Part shown: in pieces, positions 23,340 to 34,779 of the stretch
Layout of the letters: the number at the start of each line of letters is the position of its first letter
Position numbering within the stretch: the stretch's first letter is position 1
Source: Tragulus kanchil
Taxonomy: Eukaryota > Chordata > Mammalia > Artiodactyla > Tragulidae
Length of the DNA stretch: 64,000 nt
NCBI GenBank assembly: GCA_022376925.1
Contig: JAIOJX010000004.1
Span: forward strand, 122,041,123 to 122,105,122
Direction: 5' to 3'
Made by a program: the position numbers and the translations under genes
Notes under the pieces: model-generated
What the model saw: the letters and a program-made list of their open reading frames with translations, nothing else
Told to the model about the DNA's origin: nothing
Database searches by the model: none

Positions 23340-23664
23340 AAAATGCTGCTTGCAAGAGACTAAGCTAAACAGATGTAAAAAGATGTTCCATGCAGCTGTT
23401 AACTAAAGAGAGCAGAAATGACCATACTCACATTAAACAAAATAAACTTTAGATAAAAAAAAACTGTCATAAGGGTCAAAGGATATGATATGATAAAAAA
23501 GTGTTGATTCACCAGGAAAAGAGAATAATTACACATAAACACTCAACATCAGACAGACTAAATATAAGAAGCAAACATGGACATAACTGAAAGAAGAAAT
23601 AGACAGCAAAATAATAATAGAAGATTTCAAAATCCCCTTTAAATAGTGAATGGAACATCCAATA
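23340..23664 (+). repeat. Old L1, continued (endonuclease region)
   Basis: 'aagatgttccatgcagctg', 'aaactgtcataagggtcaaa' and 'gaaagaagaaatagacagca' parallel the endonuclease part of old L1 ORF2 (same order as intact L1: NANQ..., DKIDFK..., EINNN). Stops throughout. Confidence 0.6.
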
Positions 23665-23667
23665 GAC

Positions 23668-23755
23668 CTGGACATATATACAACTAATCTGGAATTATAC
23701 ATATCTATAAACAACAAAACTCTATAAAATCAAAAGACAAAATAAAAAAATTTGT
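23668..23755 (+). mobile_element. Short L1 3' tail insertion
   Basis: About 88 bases matching only the last part of the L1 3' UTR ('ctaatctggaattatacata', 'aacaacaaaactctataaaa') with an A-rich end. It again lies within the old L1. Confidence 0.65.
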
Positions 23756-23760
23756 GATTG

Positions 23761-25926
23761 TGGAATAAAAAAAGAAATAAATAGACCATGTGCTTCCAAC
23801 CATGTTCTCATGGTTGGAAGATTTCTCACTGTTAAAATGTTCATTTTATCTATACTAATTTCCAGATTCAATATAATTCTTGTCAAAATACAAATGGCAT
23901 CTTTTCCAGAAATTAAAAAATAAAATAAAATTCACATGGAACCACACTGAAAATATCAAAATTGCCTTATTTTAAAACATGTTTCAAACCTAAATAATCA
24001 AGACAGTATGACACTGGCATAAAGACAAATATATTGACCAGTGGAACACTATAAAGAGCTCAGAAATAAATCCATACATGTTCAGTCAACTGATCTTCAA
24101 CAATGGTGTCTATAGAGTTCACAATGGGGAAAAGATAATCTCTTCAATTAATGCTTTCAGGAAAACTGGATATCTACATGCAAAGCAATGTAATTGAACC
24201 CTTGTCTTATACTATACACAAAGAGCAGTTCAAAAATGGTTTTAATCCTTAAATATAAGACCTGAAACTGTAAAGCTCACAGATGAAAATGGAGGGAAAA
24301 ATCTTCATAACATTGGTCTTGATAGTAATTTCTTGGATCTGACACCAAAAGTACAGTCAACAAAAGCAAAAGTAGACAAGGACAACTGCATCAAACTCAA
24401 AAGCTTCCGCATAGCAAAATAAACAAGGAACTGATTGGAAATGCATTATTCAGAATGAGAGAAAATATTTGCAAACCATATATCTGGCAAAGGGTTAATA
24501 TCCAAGTTATATAAGGATTTTCTACAACTCAATAGTGAAAAAACAAAATAATCCTCTTAAAATTGGGCAAAAGACTTGAGTAAACATTTCTCCAAAAAAA
24601 ACATAGAAAATACCTACAGGTGTATGAAAAGATGCTCAAAATAAGTAATGATATGAAAAATGCACATTAAAACCACAATGAGATAGAATCACAACTGTTA
24701 GGATGCCTATCATTAAAACACATACACACAGAAAGAGATAATAATGAACATTGGTGAGGATGAGGAAAAATTGGAATCCTTGTGCTCTGTTGTTGGATAT
24801 ATAAAATGGTGTGGTCTCTGTGGAAAATAGTATGGAGTTTTGTTGGAATAAAAAAAGAAATAAATAGACCATGTGCTTCCAACCATGTTCTCATGGTTGG
24901 AAGATTTCTCACTGTTAAAATGTTCATTTTATCTATACTAATTTCCAGATTCAATATAATTCTTGTCAAAATACAAATGGCATCTTTTCCAGAAATTAAA
25001 AAATAAAATAAAATTCACATGGAACCACACTGAAAATATCAAAATTGCCTTATTTTAAAACATGTTTCAAACCTAAATAATCAAGACAGTATGACACTGG
25101 CATAAAGACAAATATATTGACCAGTGGAACACTATAAAGAGCTCAGAAATAAATCCATACATGTTCAGTCAACTGATCTTCAACAATGGTGTCTATAGAG
25201 TTCACAATGGGGAAAAGATAATCTCTTCAATTAATGCTTTCAGGAAAACTGGATATCTACATGCAAAGCAATGTAATTGAACCCTTGTCTTATACTATAC
25301 ACAAAGAGCAGTTCAAAAATGGTTTTAATCCTTAAATATAAGACCTGAAACTGTAAAGCTCACAGATGAAAATGGAGGGAAAAATCTTCATAACATTGGT
25401 CTTGATAGTAATTTCTTGGATCTGACACCAAAAGTACAGTCAACAAAAGCAAAAGTAGACAAGGACAACTGCATCAAACTCAAAAGCTTCCGCATAGCAA
25501 AATAAACAAGGAACTGATTGGAAATGCATTATTCAGAATGAGAGAAAATATTTGCAAACCATATATCTGGCAAAGGGTTAATATCCAAGTTATATAAGGA
25601 TTTTCTACAACTCAATAGTGAAAAAACAAAATAATCCTCTTAAAATTGGGCAAAAGACTTGAGTAAACATTTCTCCAAAAAAAACATAGAAAATACCTAC
25701 AGGTGTATGAAAAGATGCTCAAAATAAGTAATGATATGAAAAATGCACATTAAAACCACAATGAGATAGAATCACAACTGTTAGGATGCCTATCATTAAA
25801 ACACATACACACAGAAAGAGATAATAATGAACATTGGTGAGGATGAGGAAAAATTGGAATCCTTGTGCTCTGTTGTTGGATATATAAAATGGTGTGGTCT
25901 CTGTGGAAAATAGTATGGAGTTTTGT
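23761..25926. repeat. Direct duplication 7: two 1,083-bp copies
   Basis: Copies run 23761-24843 and 24844-25926. I saw no internal difference on reading. The unit lies entirely inside the old L1 ORF2 region, and the joint falls at 'gttttgttg|gaataaa'. Confidence 0.93.
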
Positions 25927-26030
25927 TGAAAAATTAAACAAAAAATACAATTAGTATTTGATTTAACAATCCCACATCTGGGTATTTATCCAAAAGAATT
26001 GTTAAACTTTTTTTATCCAAATTGAAATGA

Positions 26031-26220
26031 GGGCTTCCCTTGTAGCTCAGCTAGTAAAGAATCAGCCTGCAATGCAGAAGCCCCTGGTTCGATTCCTGGG
26101 TTGGGAAGATTCCTCAGCAAAAGGAAAGACTACCCAATCCGGTATTTTTGCCTGTAGAATTCCATGGCTTGTACCATAGGTCGCAAAGAGTTGGACACAA
26201 CTGAGCAACTTTCACTTTCA
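26031..26220 (+). mobile_element. Bov-tA SINE
   Basis: 'gggcttcccttgtagctcag', B box 'ggttcgattcc', 'gtagaattccatggcttg', 'gtcgcaaagagttggacac' and a tail 'gagcaactttcactttca'. The middle body is shortened relative to full-length copies (the 'gggctacagtccatgg' block is nearly missing). Confidence 0.88.
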
Positions 26221-26414
26221 GATGGCAGTCGATATTCAAATGGATAAAGAAAATGTGGTATATATACATATGAGGAAATATATATGTATACAAAGGCAAT
26301 ATGGAATTCAGCCATAAAACATAGGAACTCCTGTAATATGGTACAAGATAGATTAACCATGAGGACATTATGCTAAATAAGGCAGTCATAGAAGTATAAC
26401 GCTCCATAATTCTT

Positions 26415-26566
26415 TTTTTTTTTTGTAAGATTTATTTATTTATTTATTTAGGGGCAGGGGTCGGGTTGGGGAGGGAGGGGAGCGGGTGGGCCACTTCTAT
26501 TGGTCTTTCATTTTTCTGTTTTCATCCATCTTTGTTCTTTGGTTCCTGTGGGCCTCCCATCGCGGA
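26415..26566 (-). mobile_element. CHR-related SINE tail, 5'-truncated
   Basis: In reverse complement this is the distinctive tail of the elements at 8992 and 10250 (minus-strand text 'ccacttctattggtctttca', 'ttcatccatctttgttcttt', 'tgtgggcctcccatcgcgg'), with a poly-T/TTTA-rich end. The tRNA head is missing, yet an 11-bp perfect target duplication, ccataattctt (26404-26414 and 26567-26577), bounds it. The truncation therefore happened during insertion. Confidence 0.85.
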
Positions 26567-26621
26567 CCATAATTCTTATATGAAATACATAAAATAGTCA
26601 AACCCACTGAAGCTAAATGTA

Positions 26622-27898
26622 TTGGACTGGCCAAAAAGTTCCTTAGGTTTTTTAAGTAAAAATAAAAGACACATTTTTCATTTTCACCAAGAACTTTATT
26701 GAACAATGCATTCACTGTTTTGTTCCACCATCTTCTGCCATTTTTCACATAATTTCATAATTTCATCTTCCCAAAATATTTGACTTTTTTGAGCAAAGAA
26801 CTGTTTCAGGTGCCATTTATAGTCTTCCAGGGAACTGAAATTTTTTTAATTAAGGGAATTTTGTAAAGATCAAAATAAATGAAAATCTGCAGGCACAATA
26901 TCTGGTGAATACAGCAGATGAATCAGAACTTTCCAGCCAAGCTATAACAGTTTTTGGCTGGTCATCAGAGAAACATGTGGTCTTATGTTATCCTGATGGA
27001 AAATTATGCATCTTCTGTTGACTAATTCTGGACACTTGTCATTGAGTGCCTCTTTCTGTTGGTCTAATTGGGAGCAGTAGTTGTTGGAATTAATCATTTG
27101 GTTTAACAGAAGGAGCTCATAACAGAGGACTCCCTTCCAATCCCACCATATAAACATCACCTTCTTTGGACAAAGACTGGTGTCTGGTGTGCTTGGTGGT
27201 GGTTCATTTCACTTGCCCCACAATCTCTTCTGTTCCACATTATTGTACAGTATCCACTTTTCATCACTTTCACAGTCATAATTCACTGTGAAAACAATGT
27301 TTTCATTACATTTCAGTAGAGAATTGCATGTGGAAATACAGTCAAGAAGGTTTATTCACTTAACTTATGTGGAACCCAAACATCAAAGTCATTAGCATAA
27401 CCAAGCTGATGCAAATTATCTTCAACACTTGATTTGGATATTTTGAGTATGTTGGCTATCTCTCATATGGTATAACATTGACTGTTCTCAATGTCTCAAT
27501 TTGATCAATATCAACTTCAACTAGTCTACTGGACCATGGAGCAGCATCCAGTGAAAACAGAACTTCACAAACCACTTTAGATATGTTCCATCAGTTTCAG
27601 TACCTTTTCTATACACAGCACAAATCTTTTTTTATTACTATTTCATTTTCATTTTTATCTTTCCCTAAATAATAAAGCATAACATGCTTTTTAAATGTTA
27701 CTTTTTTTCTTCCCCTTCAATACTAAAATGACTACCCCCAAATTCACCAATTTTTGATTATTTTTTAATGCACATTGATATGACAGCTCTCACAATACAA
27801 TCTAATAAAACTGTTTCGAATGAAGTTAAAGACAACTAAGTACTACTAGAGCCAATTTACAAAAACAAACAAACAAACAATCCTTTTGGTCAACCCAA
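26622..27898 (-). mobile_element. Full-length mariner DNA transposon
   Basis: The ends are inverted: 'ttggactggccaaaaagttc' at the left and 'ccttttggtcaacccaa' at the right. Both are flanked by the TA dinucleotide duplicated by Tc1/mariner transposases (26620-26621, 27899-27900). The length of 1,277 bp is standard for an autonomous mariner. It was inserted at the end of the old L1. Confidence 0.9.
26755..27700 (-). pseudogene. Mariner transposase, inactivated
   Basis: A cut-and-paste transposase that would have bound the mariner ends. Reading right to left, family landmarks occur in order but in changing frames: 'VWVPHKLSE', then 'SDEKWILYNN' with the first catalytic aspartate, then 'NRRCIIFHQDNIRPH' with the second, then 'YSPDIVPADFHLF' with the third. 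A helix-turn-helix-like part ('IANILKISKSSVEDNL') precedes them. A stop follows KLSE, and frameshifts separate the blocks. The longest surviving frame is 72 codons (26942-27160). No assembly duplication touches it, so the decay is genuine. Confidence 0.88.
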
Positions 27899-27900
27899 TA

Positions 27901-29545
27901 GAATGGTATTTGTCAGCAACAGGGCAAGCAGGAAAAGAGGAGCTCCTGTTCAAAGGGTATAAAGTTTCAGCCATACAAAATGAGTAATTTTTAGAGATCT
28001 CCTATATAACATTATATTAAACCAATAACACTGTAACATACACTTAAATTTTTCTTAAAAGGGCAAAACTTATGCTTCGTGTTTTTTACAACTTCTAAAA
28101 ATTCTACAATCAAATTTCTTAAATCTAGTGTTGAATGATATCTGTTACCTTGAAATCTGAGGGAATTTTCTTAGAAATTCTTATGTCAGAGAAAATCAAG
28201 ACATTCCTCAGAAATTCTTATTGATAAGGATGACTCAATCTACACTCTTTATTGACTGATAAACACCCTTTACTTCTGTCTTCCTATTGTTAAATATTAA
28301 GAATCTTAATAATCTTCATTCTCCTAAATCTTCTCCCCTCGACTTTGATATAGCCTTGATTTTTTTTTTAATTTTACAAACTGCTGTAAGACTATCATTT
28401 CTCTGGATGTGATATGACATGTTGCCAGTGAGCTCACTGATGTAGCAGTTGGAGAATCATTCTCATCAATAATTCATTTGAAGGCCCTTTTAGTGTGCAA
28501 TCTTTTGGTAGATCTTTCAAAGAATCATGTTCCCACAATGACTTACTACTCTTTTGTTTCAAATCCCTTTGTCTAATTCTTTATCCCCCAGGATGTTCAT
28601 AAAATGGTTTCTCTGTATCTTAGAAATCTGCTCTTGATTCAGTTCTTCCATCCTGTACACCTAAGAACGTGGTACATCAAGCAATGGTCAATCTCATATT
28701 CAGTGCCACATATGGACGGTTTTCTCACTCCATTAAAAGATAGTAACACTCAAATCTTTTAAAGGCCACACCAAGAACCCTTTAAGCAGGCTTTCTTTCT
28801 TATGTGCAAGCTAAAGATGGTATTAATTAATTTGAATTAAGTTTGGCATATTCCCTAAAGATAAAAAAACCACTGCCATTTTATTCTGCAATATTACGAA
28901 TTCTGATGATTTTTCCTCATATTTCAGCATCACCACCAGCATATGAGATAAAAATCACCCATGATAATGAGTTTATCAGATGCTGGGGCTGCTATAGTAG
29001 GTTTGTCCAAATCCACTAGAATCTTTCATATCAGTATTTGTTATGTGGTAAAATTAAACCACAATACTAACTGTGCCCCTTCATTTTGTCATGCTCATAA
29101 AAGTTAAGTACTTTTTTTTTCTTGGAAATCCAGATCAAATCTCACAGGTAACTTACACTACAATGAGCTTAAACTGGATAAAATTCCTGCATGAAAATTC
29201 AGTGCTCAATCTTCCTCAATATCAAATAAACTGGTGCTCTCTCCTTTTTATTTCAGTCAGTACATTTTCATTTTTCATTTTGCATCTATATATTAGAACA
29301 CACAATAGGCTTTATGTAATGCTCAAAATATTTTCCATTAGATTCTCAAGATTTGGTATTAAGAAAATACTTATACTTCATTCATAACCGTTCACTTAGT
29401 CTTCTGTAGTTTTGCTAATTTTACATTCTTGGTATCTTTGCTGATACAGCATATAGTTCTTAAAACATACTAATTTTTTTAAATTTAATTTTTAATTATA
29501 TGTCTCATTTCCATCACTTGTTCATTGATATAATTTCCTTAAATT
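27901..29545. other. AT-rich intergenic DNA, no gene recognised
   Basis: I recognise no repeat family here. The 104-codon plus-strand frame at 29073-29387 is hydrophobic and low-complexity, with no identifiable domain, and looks accidental. A diverged old repeat or retrocopy on the minus strand cannot be excluded by eye. Confidence 0.45.
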
Positions 29546-30268
29546 TTATTTTATTTTTTACAGAGTTTTGTTGTTTACTGCCACACATCGACCCAAATCC
29601 TCCATAAGTATACACACGTTCCCCATTTCTCTGAACCTTCCTCCCATCTCCCTCCTCATCCCAACCCTCCAGGTCACCACAGAGCCCTGTTCGAGATGCC
29701 CTAGTCCCACAGCATAGTCCCCTCCCTCATCCCAATGTCCATAAGACTGTTTTCCATGTCTGTCTCTCCATTGCTGCTCTGCATATTCACTTATCAGCAC
29801 CATCTCTCTAGATTCCATATATATGCGTCAGTATACAAAATTCATCTTTCTCTCTGACATACTTCACTGTATATAATAGGTTCTAGATTCATCTGCCTCA
29901 TTAGAACTGATTCAAATGCATTTCTTTTTATGATTGAATAATATTCCATTTCATATATGTACCACAGCTTCTTTATCCATCCATCTGTTGATGGACATCT
30001 AGGTTGTTTCCATGTTCTAGCTATTGTAAATAGTGCTGCAATGAACAATGGGGTACATGTGTCTCTTTCAATTTTGATTTCCTCAGGGTATATGCCTAGT
30101 AGTGTGATTGCTGGGTCATATGGTGGTTCTATTCCTAGTTTTTAAGGAATCTCCATACTGTCTTCCATAGTGCTTGTATCATCTTACATTCCCACCAACA
30201 GAGCAAGAGGGTTCCCTTTTCTCCACAACCTCTCCAGCATTTATTGCTTGGAGACTTCTTGACGATAA
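29546..30268 (-). mobile_element. L1 3' end, minus strand, 5'-truncated
   Basis: In reverse complement it reads ORF2 C-terminus then 3' UTR. The 68-codon frame at 29842-30048 contains '[20 protein letters not shown]' followed by '[18 protein letters not shown]', the L1 ORF2 C-terminal segment. The poly-A equivalent is the T-rich stretch near 29546-29560. It is moderately diverged, with frameshifts. Confidence 0.85.
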
Positions 30269-33200
30269 TTTTTAATTAAAATTTAGTTCAGAATTTTTAC
30301 TTAAATAAATTTAATTTTTAAGCCTTTAAGAAATATTAGTATTCTAATAACTTGTACATGGGCATGTTATATAACAATATTCTACTGGTATTTATTCAAG
30401 AATGCATGAACAGGGTACATGAAACCAGAATTAAAATTTCATGATATAATTATAAAAAGTACACAGAATTTACTTACATGATATATATTGCAATTATAGA
30501 AATTTAATGGCATCCTGTTATATTAAGACTTCCTTATGTGACTTGATCCATTGGGTATCATTCCTCTGACACACTTCCTTAATTTTAAGGCTCACACTAA
30601 TAATAGCATGTCCATCAACCAATACCGCAACCAAAATGTAAAGAAAATCAAAGCTTTATATCTTCAAAAATCAGATACCATTGCCTTTTCTAGATATGGA
30701 GACACTATCTGAAGGCAGTGAAACTACTCCCACCACCATGCTTTCAGGCTTTTTCGGCTCATTTTCATTAAAATAAAAACCGAGGTTATATTATGACTTC
30801 TCATTATGAGCAACGCATTAATATAAAATGAAAATATAACATTAAAGTCAACAAAGACAGACTATGAAACAACTGAAGTAGCTTAAAGTTCTTGCAGGAA
30901 AAGTGAATGACACACACCCTAAGACACTAAACAGTCCAATCTTCCAAATTCCTCAAGAAACATTGGAGTTATCCAGGGAATACTTAGAAAAAGAGAAGAC
31001 TTATGGTAGAGGTTAAATATCTTCATCCAGAAAAGTCAGAAAATTCTATCTATGCTTTCAAGATAAATAGATGGGCCTTTCAGGGAGTAACTTAAGAAGT
31101 TTCATCGTGGTCACAACAGTGACATCAATAGTCAGGGACCAGGGAAAGGGGGAGTCATGGGTACAGTAATATAATACCTATCAATTCTACTTTTAAAAAA
31201 TGTCTCCCATTACCTAGTTTGAGATTTGCCATTCTTAAGAAAACAAGGAATAGAAAACAGAAAGGCACAACCATTTATTTCTCCCAGAGTACCACCCAAA
31301 TTCATAAACAAAGTTTCAGACCACATAGGCCTAAGTCATCAGGCCCTTCTGTCTTTGGCCTTAATTTTTTCCTATTTGTCCTTGCTCTTAATCAGCCCCT
31401 AAAAAAGACTGAATTGATTCTGTAATTGCTTTTGCAGCTCTCCAATAAATTAGGATGACATCAGGATGCCTTGACCTAATCAGGCACCTGAAATGTCTTA
31501 CGACCAAGCCAAATACACAGAATCCTCCCAACTAGGAGTACAGTAATATCAAACACTAAAGTCAAGTCAGAGATTGACTGGAGCTAATGAATGGAACTAA
31601 TGAATGAAGCTAGTGAAAACCACATCATATCCCAGTCCCAGATTCTTTATCCATCCTATAAGCATTGCATTGCTGTCCTCTGTATCTGTAGGACTATACA
31701 TCAAATGTTCCAGAGAGCACCCTGATATCTCCCTATTCAGTTACTGTACATCAATGCATTCCATGTTTGGCCTCCAACATCCTTAAATTCCTCCCATCCT
31801 GAATACCATCCAGTGAGCTTTAGTCTTTAAAAGCACTAATCAAAAGGCAAACTTGTCCATAAGTAACATCTTCTCAAAGAACCCAAGATAGTGTTTGTCA
31901 AAGCCCAAAAGAGTAACAGCTAACAAAACAATGTTTTCAGTGATTTCACATTCCAGTAATGGAATTTTCTAAACTTCCAAATTCCTCAAGAATAGCTTAA
32001 AGTTCTTGCAGAAAAGTATGACACACACCCTAAGACACTAAACAGTCCAATCTTCCAAATTCCTCAAGAAACATTGGAGTTATCCAGGAATACTTAGAAA
32101 AGAGAAGACTTATGGTAGAGGTTAAATATCTTCATCCAGAAAAGTCAGAAAATTCTATCTATGCTTTCAAGATAAATAGATGGGCCTTTCAGGGAGTAAC
32201 TTAAGAAGTTTCATCGTGGTCACAACAGTGACATCAATAGTCAGGGACCAGGGAAAGGGGGAGTCATGGGTACAGTAATATAATACCTATCAATTCTACT
32301 TTTAAAAAATGTCTCCCATTACCTAGTTTGAGATTTGCCATTCTTAAGAAAACAAGGAATAGAAAACAGAAAGGCACAACCATTTATTTCTCCCAGAGTA
32401 CCACCCAAATTCATAAACAAAGTTTCAGACCACATAGGCCTAAGTCATCAGGCCCTTCTGTCTTTGGCCTTAATTTTTTCCTATTTGTCCTTGCTCTTAA
32501 TCAGCCCCTAAAAAAGACTGAATTGATTCTGTAATTGCTTTTGCAGCTCTCCAATAAATTAGGATGACATCAGGATGCCTTGACCTAATCAGGCACCTGA
32601 AATGTCTTACGACCAAGCCAAATACACAGAATCCTCCCAACTAGGAGTACAGTAATATCAAACACTAAAGTCAAGTCAGAGATTGACTGGAGCTAATGAA
32701 TGGAACTAATGAATGAAGCTAGTGAAAACCACATCATATCCCAGTCCCAGATTCTTTATCCATCCTATAAGCATTGCATTGCTGTCCTCTGTATCTGTAG
32801 GACTATACATCAAATGTTCCAGAGAGCACCCTGATATCTCCCTATTCAGTTACTGTACATCAATGCATTCCATGTTTGGCCTCCAACATCCTTAAATTCC
32901 TCCCATCCTGAATACCATCCAGTGAGCTTTAGTCTTTAAAAGCACTAATCAAAAGGCAAACTTGTCCATAAGTAACATCTTCTCAAAGAACCCAAGATAG
33001 TGTTTGTCAAAGCCCAAAAGAGTAACAGCTAACAAAACAATGTTTTCAGTGATTTCACATTCCAGTAATGGATATTTATGCTGCTAGTAACTGGCGATTA
33101 TGAATGACATTTAAAGGATTTTGAGGGTGACAGGAAAAGTATCTCAAATTATTCTGATTCATAACCCTACCTATGTTCTCCTGTTTCTAATGTGGAAAAT

Positions 33201-33269
33201 AGGAAGAATAAGGGCTAATAAGAGAGGGGATGTGTAGAGGTTTCAATAAAAATTAAAATAAATGAAATA
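30269..33269. other. Intergenic DNA (with duplication 8), no gene recognised
   Basis: Only the assembly duplication stands out. Frames of 68 and 60 codons occur twice, unchanged, because of it. Confidence 0.45.
30880..33071. repeat. Direct duplication 8: two ~1,080-bp copies with noisy joint
   Basis: Copies run 30880-31963 and 31994-33071. The first 120 bases of the second copy carry homopolymer losses: 'gcaggaaaagtgaatgac' becomes 'gcagaaaagtatgac', 'ccagggaat' becomes 'ccaggaat', 'agaaaaagag' becomes 'agaaaagag'. The 30-base filler between copies repeats 'cttccaaattcctcaagaa' from inside the unit, as if a read end was stitched in twice. Confidence 0.93.
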
Positions 33270-33345
33270 GGAAACTCCTTGGCAGTTCAATGGTTAAAAC
33301 TCAGGCCAGGTTCAATCTCTGTGCCCGCAGGCTGCATGGTCACTG
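33270..33345 (+). repeat. Old CHR/SINE2-type fragment
   Basis: 'ggaaactccttggcagttca' with 'atggttaaaactc' and a B-box-like 'ggttcaatctct', then 'gcaggctgcatggt', follows the layout of older cetartiodactyl tRNA-derived SINEs, with an internal deletion. Confidence 0.6.
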
Positions 33346-33369
33346 AATGGATAAACAAAGTTAATGGTC

Positions 33370-33690
33370 TTTTTTTTTTTTTTTTTCTTTTTGGGTTGGG
33401 GGTCGAGTTGGGGAGGGAGGAGAGCGGGCGGGCCACTTCTATTGGTCTTTCATTTCTCTATTTTCATCTGTCCTTGTTCCTTGGCTCCTGTGGGCCTCCC
33501 ATCGCGGTGGCGTCTGTCGTTGCAGAGTGCCGGCTCTGGGCGCACGCGCTCCAGAGCTCCGGCTCGGCAATTGGACACATCAGTCCAGCCGCTCCGTGGC
33601 ACGTGGGATCTTCCCAGGCCAGGGATCGAACCGGCGCCCCTTGCATTGCAAGGCAGTGTCCTTACCCACTGGGCCACCAGGGGAAGCTCC
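33370..33690 (-). mobile_element. CHR-related tRNA-derived SINE with distinctive tail (best-preserved copy)
   Basis: Minus-strand element of 321 bp. In its own sense it starts with a 'ggagcttcccctggtggccc' head, has the B box 'ggttcgatccc', a CpG-rich body, then the 'aacaaggacagatgaaaata' and 'agaccaatagaagtggcccg' tail, a C-rich block and an A-run. Target duplication: aaagttaatggtc (33357-33369) and aaagtttaatggcc (33691-33704). The many surviving CpG sites suggest it is young. Small ORFs on both strands here (up to 150 codons) are by-products of this GC-rich repeat. Confidence 0.88.
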
Positions 33691-34779
33691 AAAGTTTAAT
33701 GGCCTTTAAGTGTGGCCACTTTTGTTTTTGAGCTATATTTTGCTATCTAATCAGATACAAAATAAGACATTGGACAAAACTGAATACAAAAAATGGCTTT
33801 TGTGAGCACACTGCCAATCAATGATAGGAATAAGCCCCCATAGGTGGGATTCACTAAAAGTACACATGTTGTATAGAATTTCTAAGATGTCTGTTGTCCA
33901 ATATAATAGCCACTGACTGCAAATGAATACTGAATACTTCAAATGTGACTGATTCAACTGAGAAATTAAATATTTTTATTTAATTTTAATCAATCTAAAT
34001 TAAATTTTAATTAATAGTTCAACATTTAGAAAACTTTCAAGTATGTTTGAAATAACATTGACATATGAATCTGCTTTTTCAAATACTGATTTTAAGAAAT
34101 GCGAGTTTATCTTAAATATTTCTAATGAAAATTTGTCATTCTGATTGTGCCATGCTCTGAATGTAAAACAGTCACTAAAATTTGAAGCTTTCATACAAAA
34201 ACAGAATGTAAAATATATAATGTTTATGTTAATCACATGTCAAAATGACAACACGTTAGTTTAAATTTATCATTAAAATTAATTTCACTTGCTTCTTTTC
34301 ATTTTTCATGATTACTATGAATTTTTAAATTATATACATGGCTCACATTATATGTCTGTTGAACAGCACAGACATAAAGCCTAGTAATATTACTACAGTA
34401 GAGGAATTTTCCTTGGTGCTCAGCACAGCATCATGCAAATAGTTGACTCTTATTTAATACATGTCTAAATGAAAATTGATGCTGTATTAGGGCAAATGTT
34501 TTTTGTTATAGTTCCCAAAAAAATAATTTTAAAATGTTTCTTTTTTTAGCAGAAAGACTAATTTGGAGATAGTTCAGGCAATGAGACAAATGATGACATT
34601 TTATTCCTCCTCTTTCTCAGAGAGTCCACAGTTATTCGACAGAGGTCAAATCAAATAAGTACATTTTTATCAAGTCCCCTCAGTACTCCCAAGCATTCCT
34701 CAATTAGGCACCCACCAAACTCATCATGGCCGTGTCAAAATTATCAAAGTTACAAGGAACTCTAACAACTCTAAGAAGC

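Larger units (their letters stand above)
23761..26619 (+). repeat. Old L1 ORF2 3' half and 3' end (with SINE insertions)
   Basis: ORF2-like order is visible: 'cttttccagaaattaaaaaa', 'gacactggcataaagacaaa', 'atggtgtctatagagttcac', 'aagaaatcaaaagcttccgc'-type text, 'ggcaaagggttaatatccaa', 'tgcacattaaaaccacaatg' and 'aatcccacatctgggtattt'. Translation is broken everywhere. A Bov-tA, a truncated CHR-like SINE and an assembly duplication interrupt it. The right end abuts the mariner at 26622. Confidence 0.7.

Noticed and set aside
28330..29100. Possible minus-strand retrocopy in the AT-rich stretch
   Set aside because: Short stretches looked protein-like in translation, but no family could be named, frames are short and no retrocopy hallmarks were visible.
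33279..33731. 150-codon plus-strand frame and an overlapping 111-codon frame
   Set aside because: Both run through the GC-rich CHR-like SINE (antisense) and its T-run. No coding evidence.
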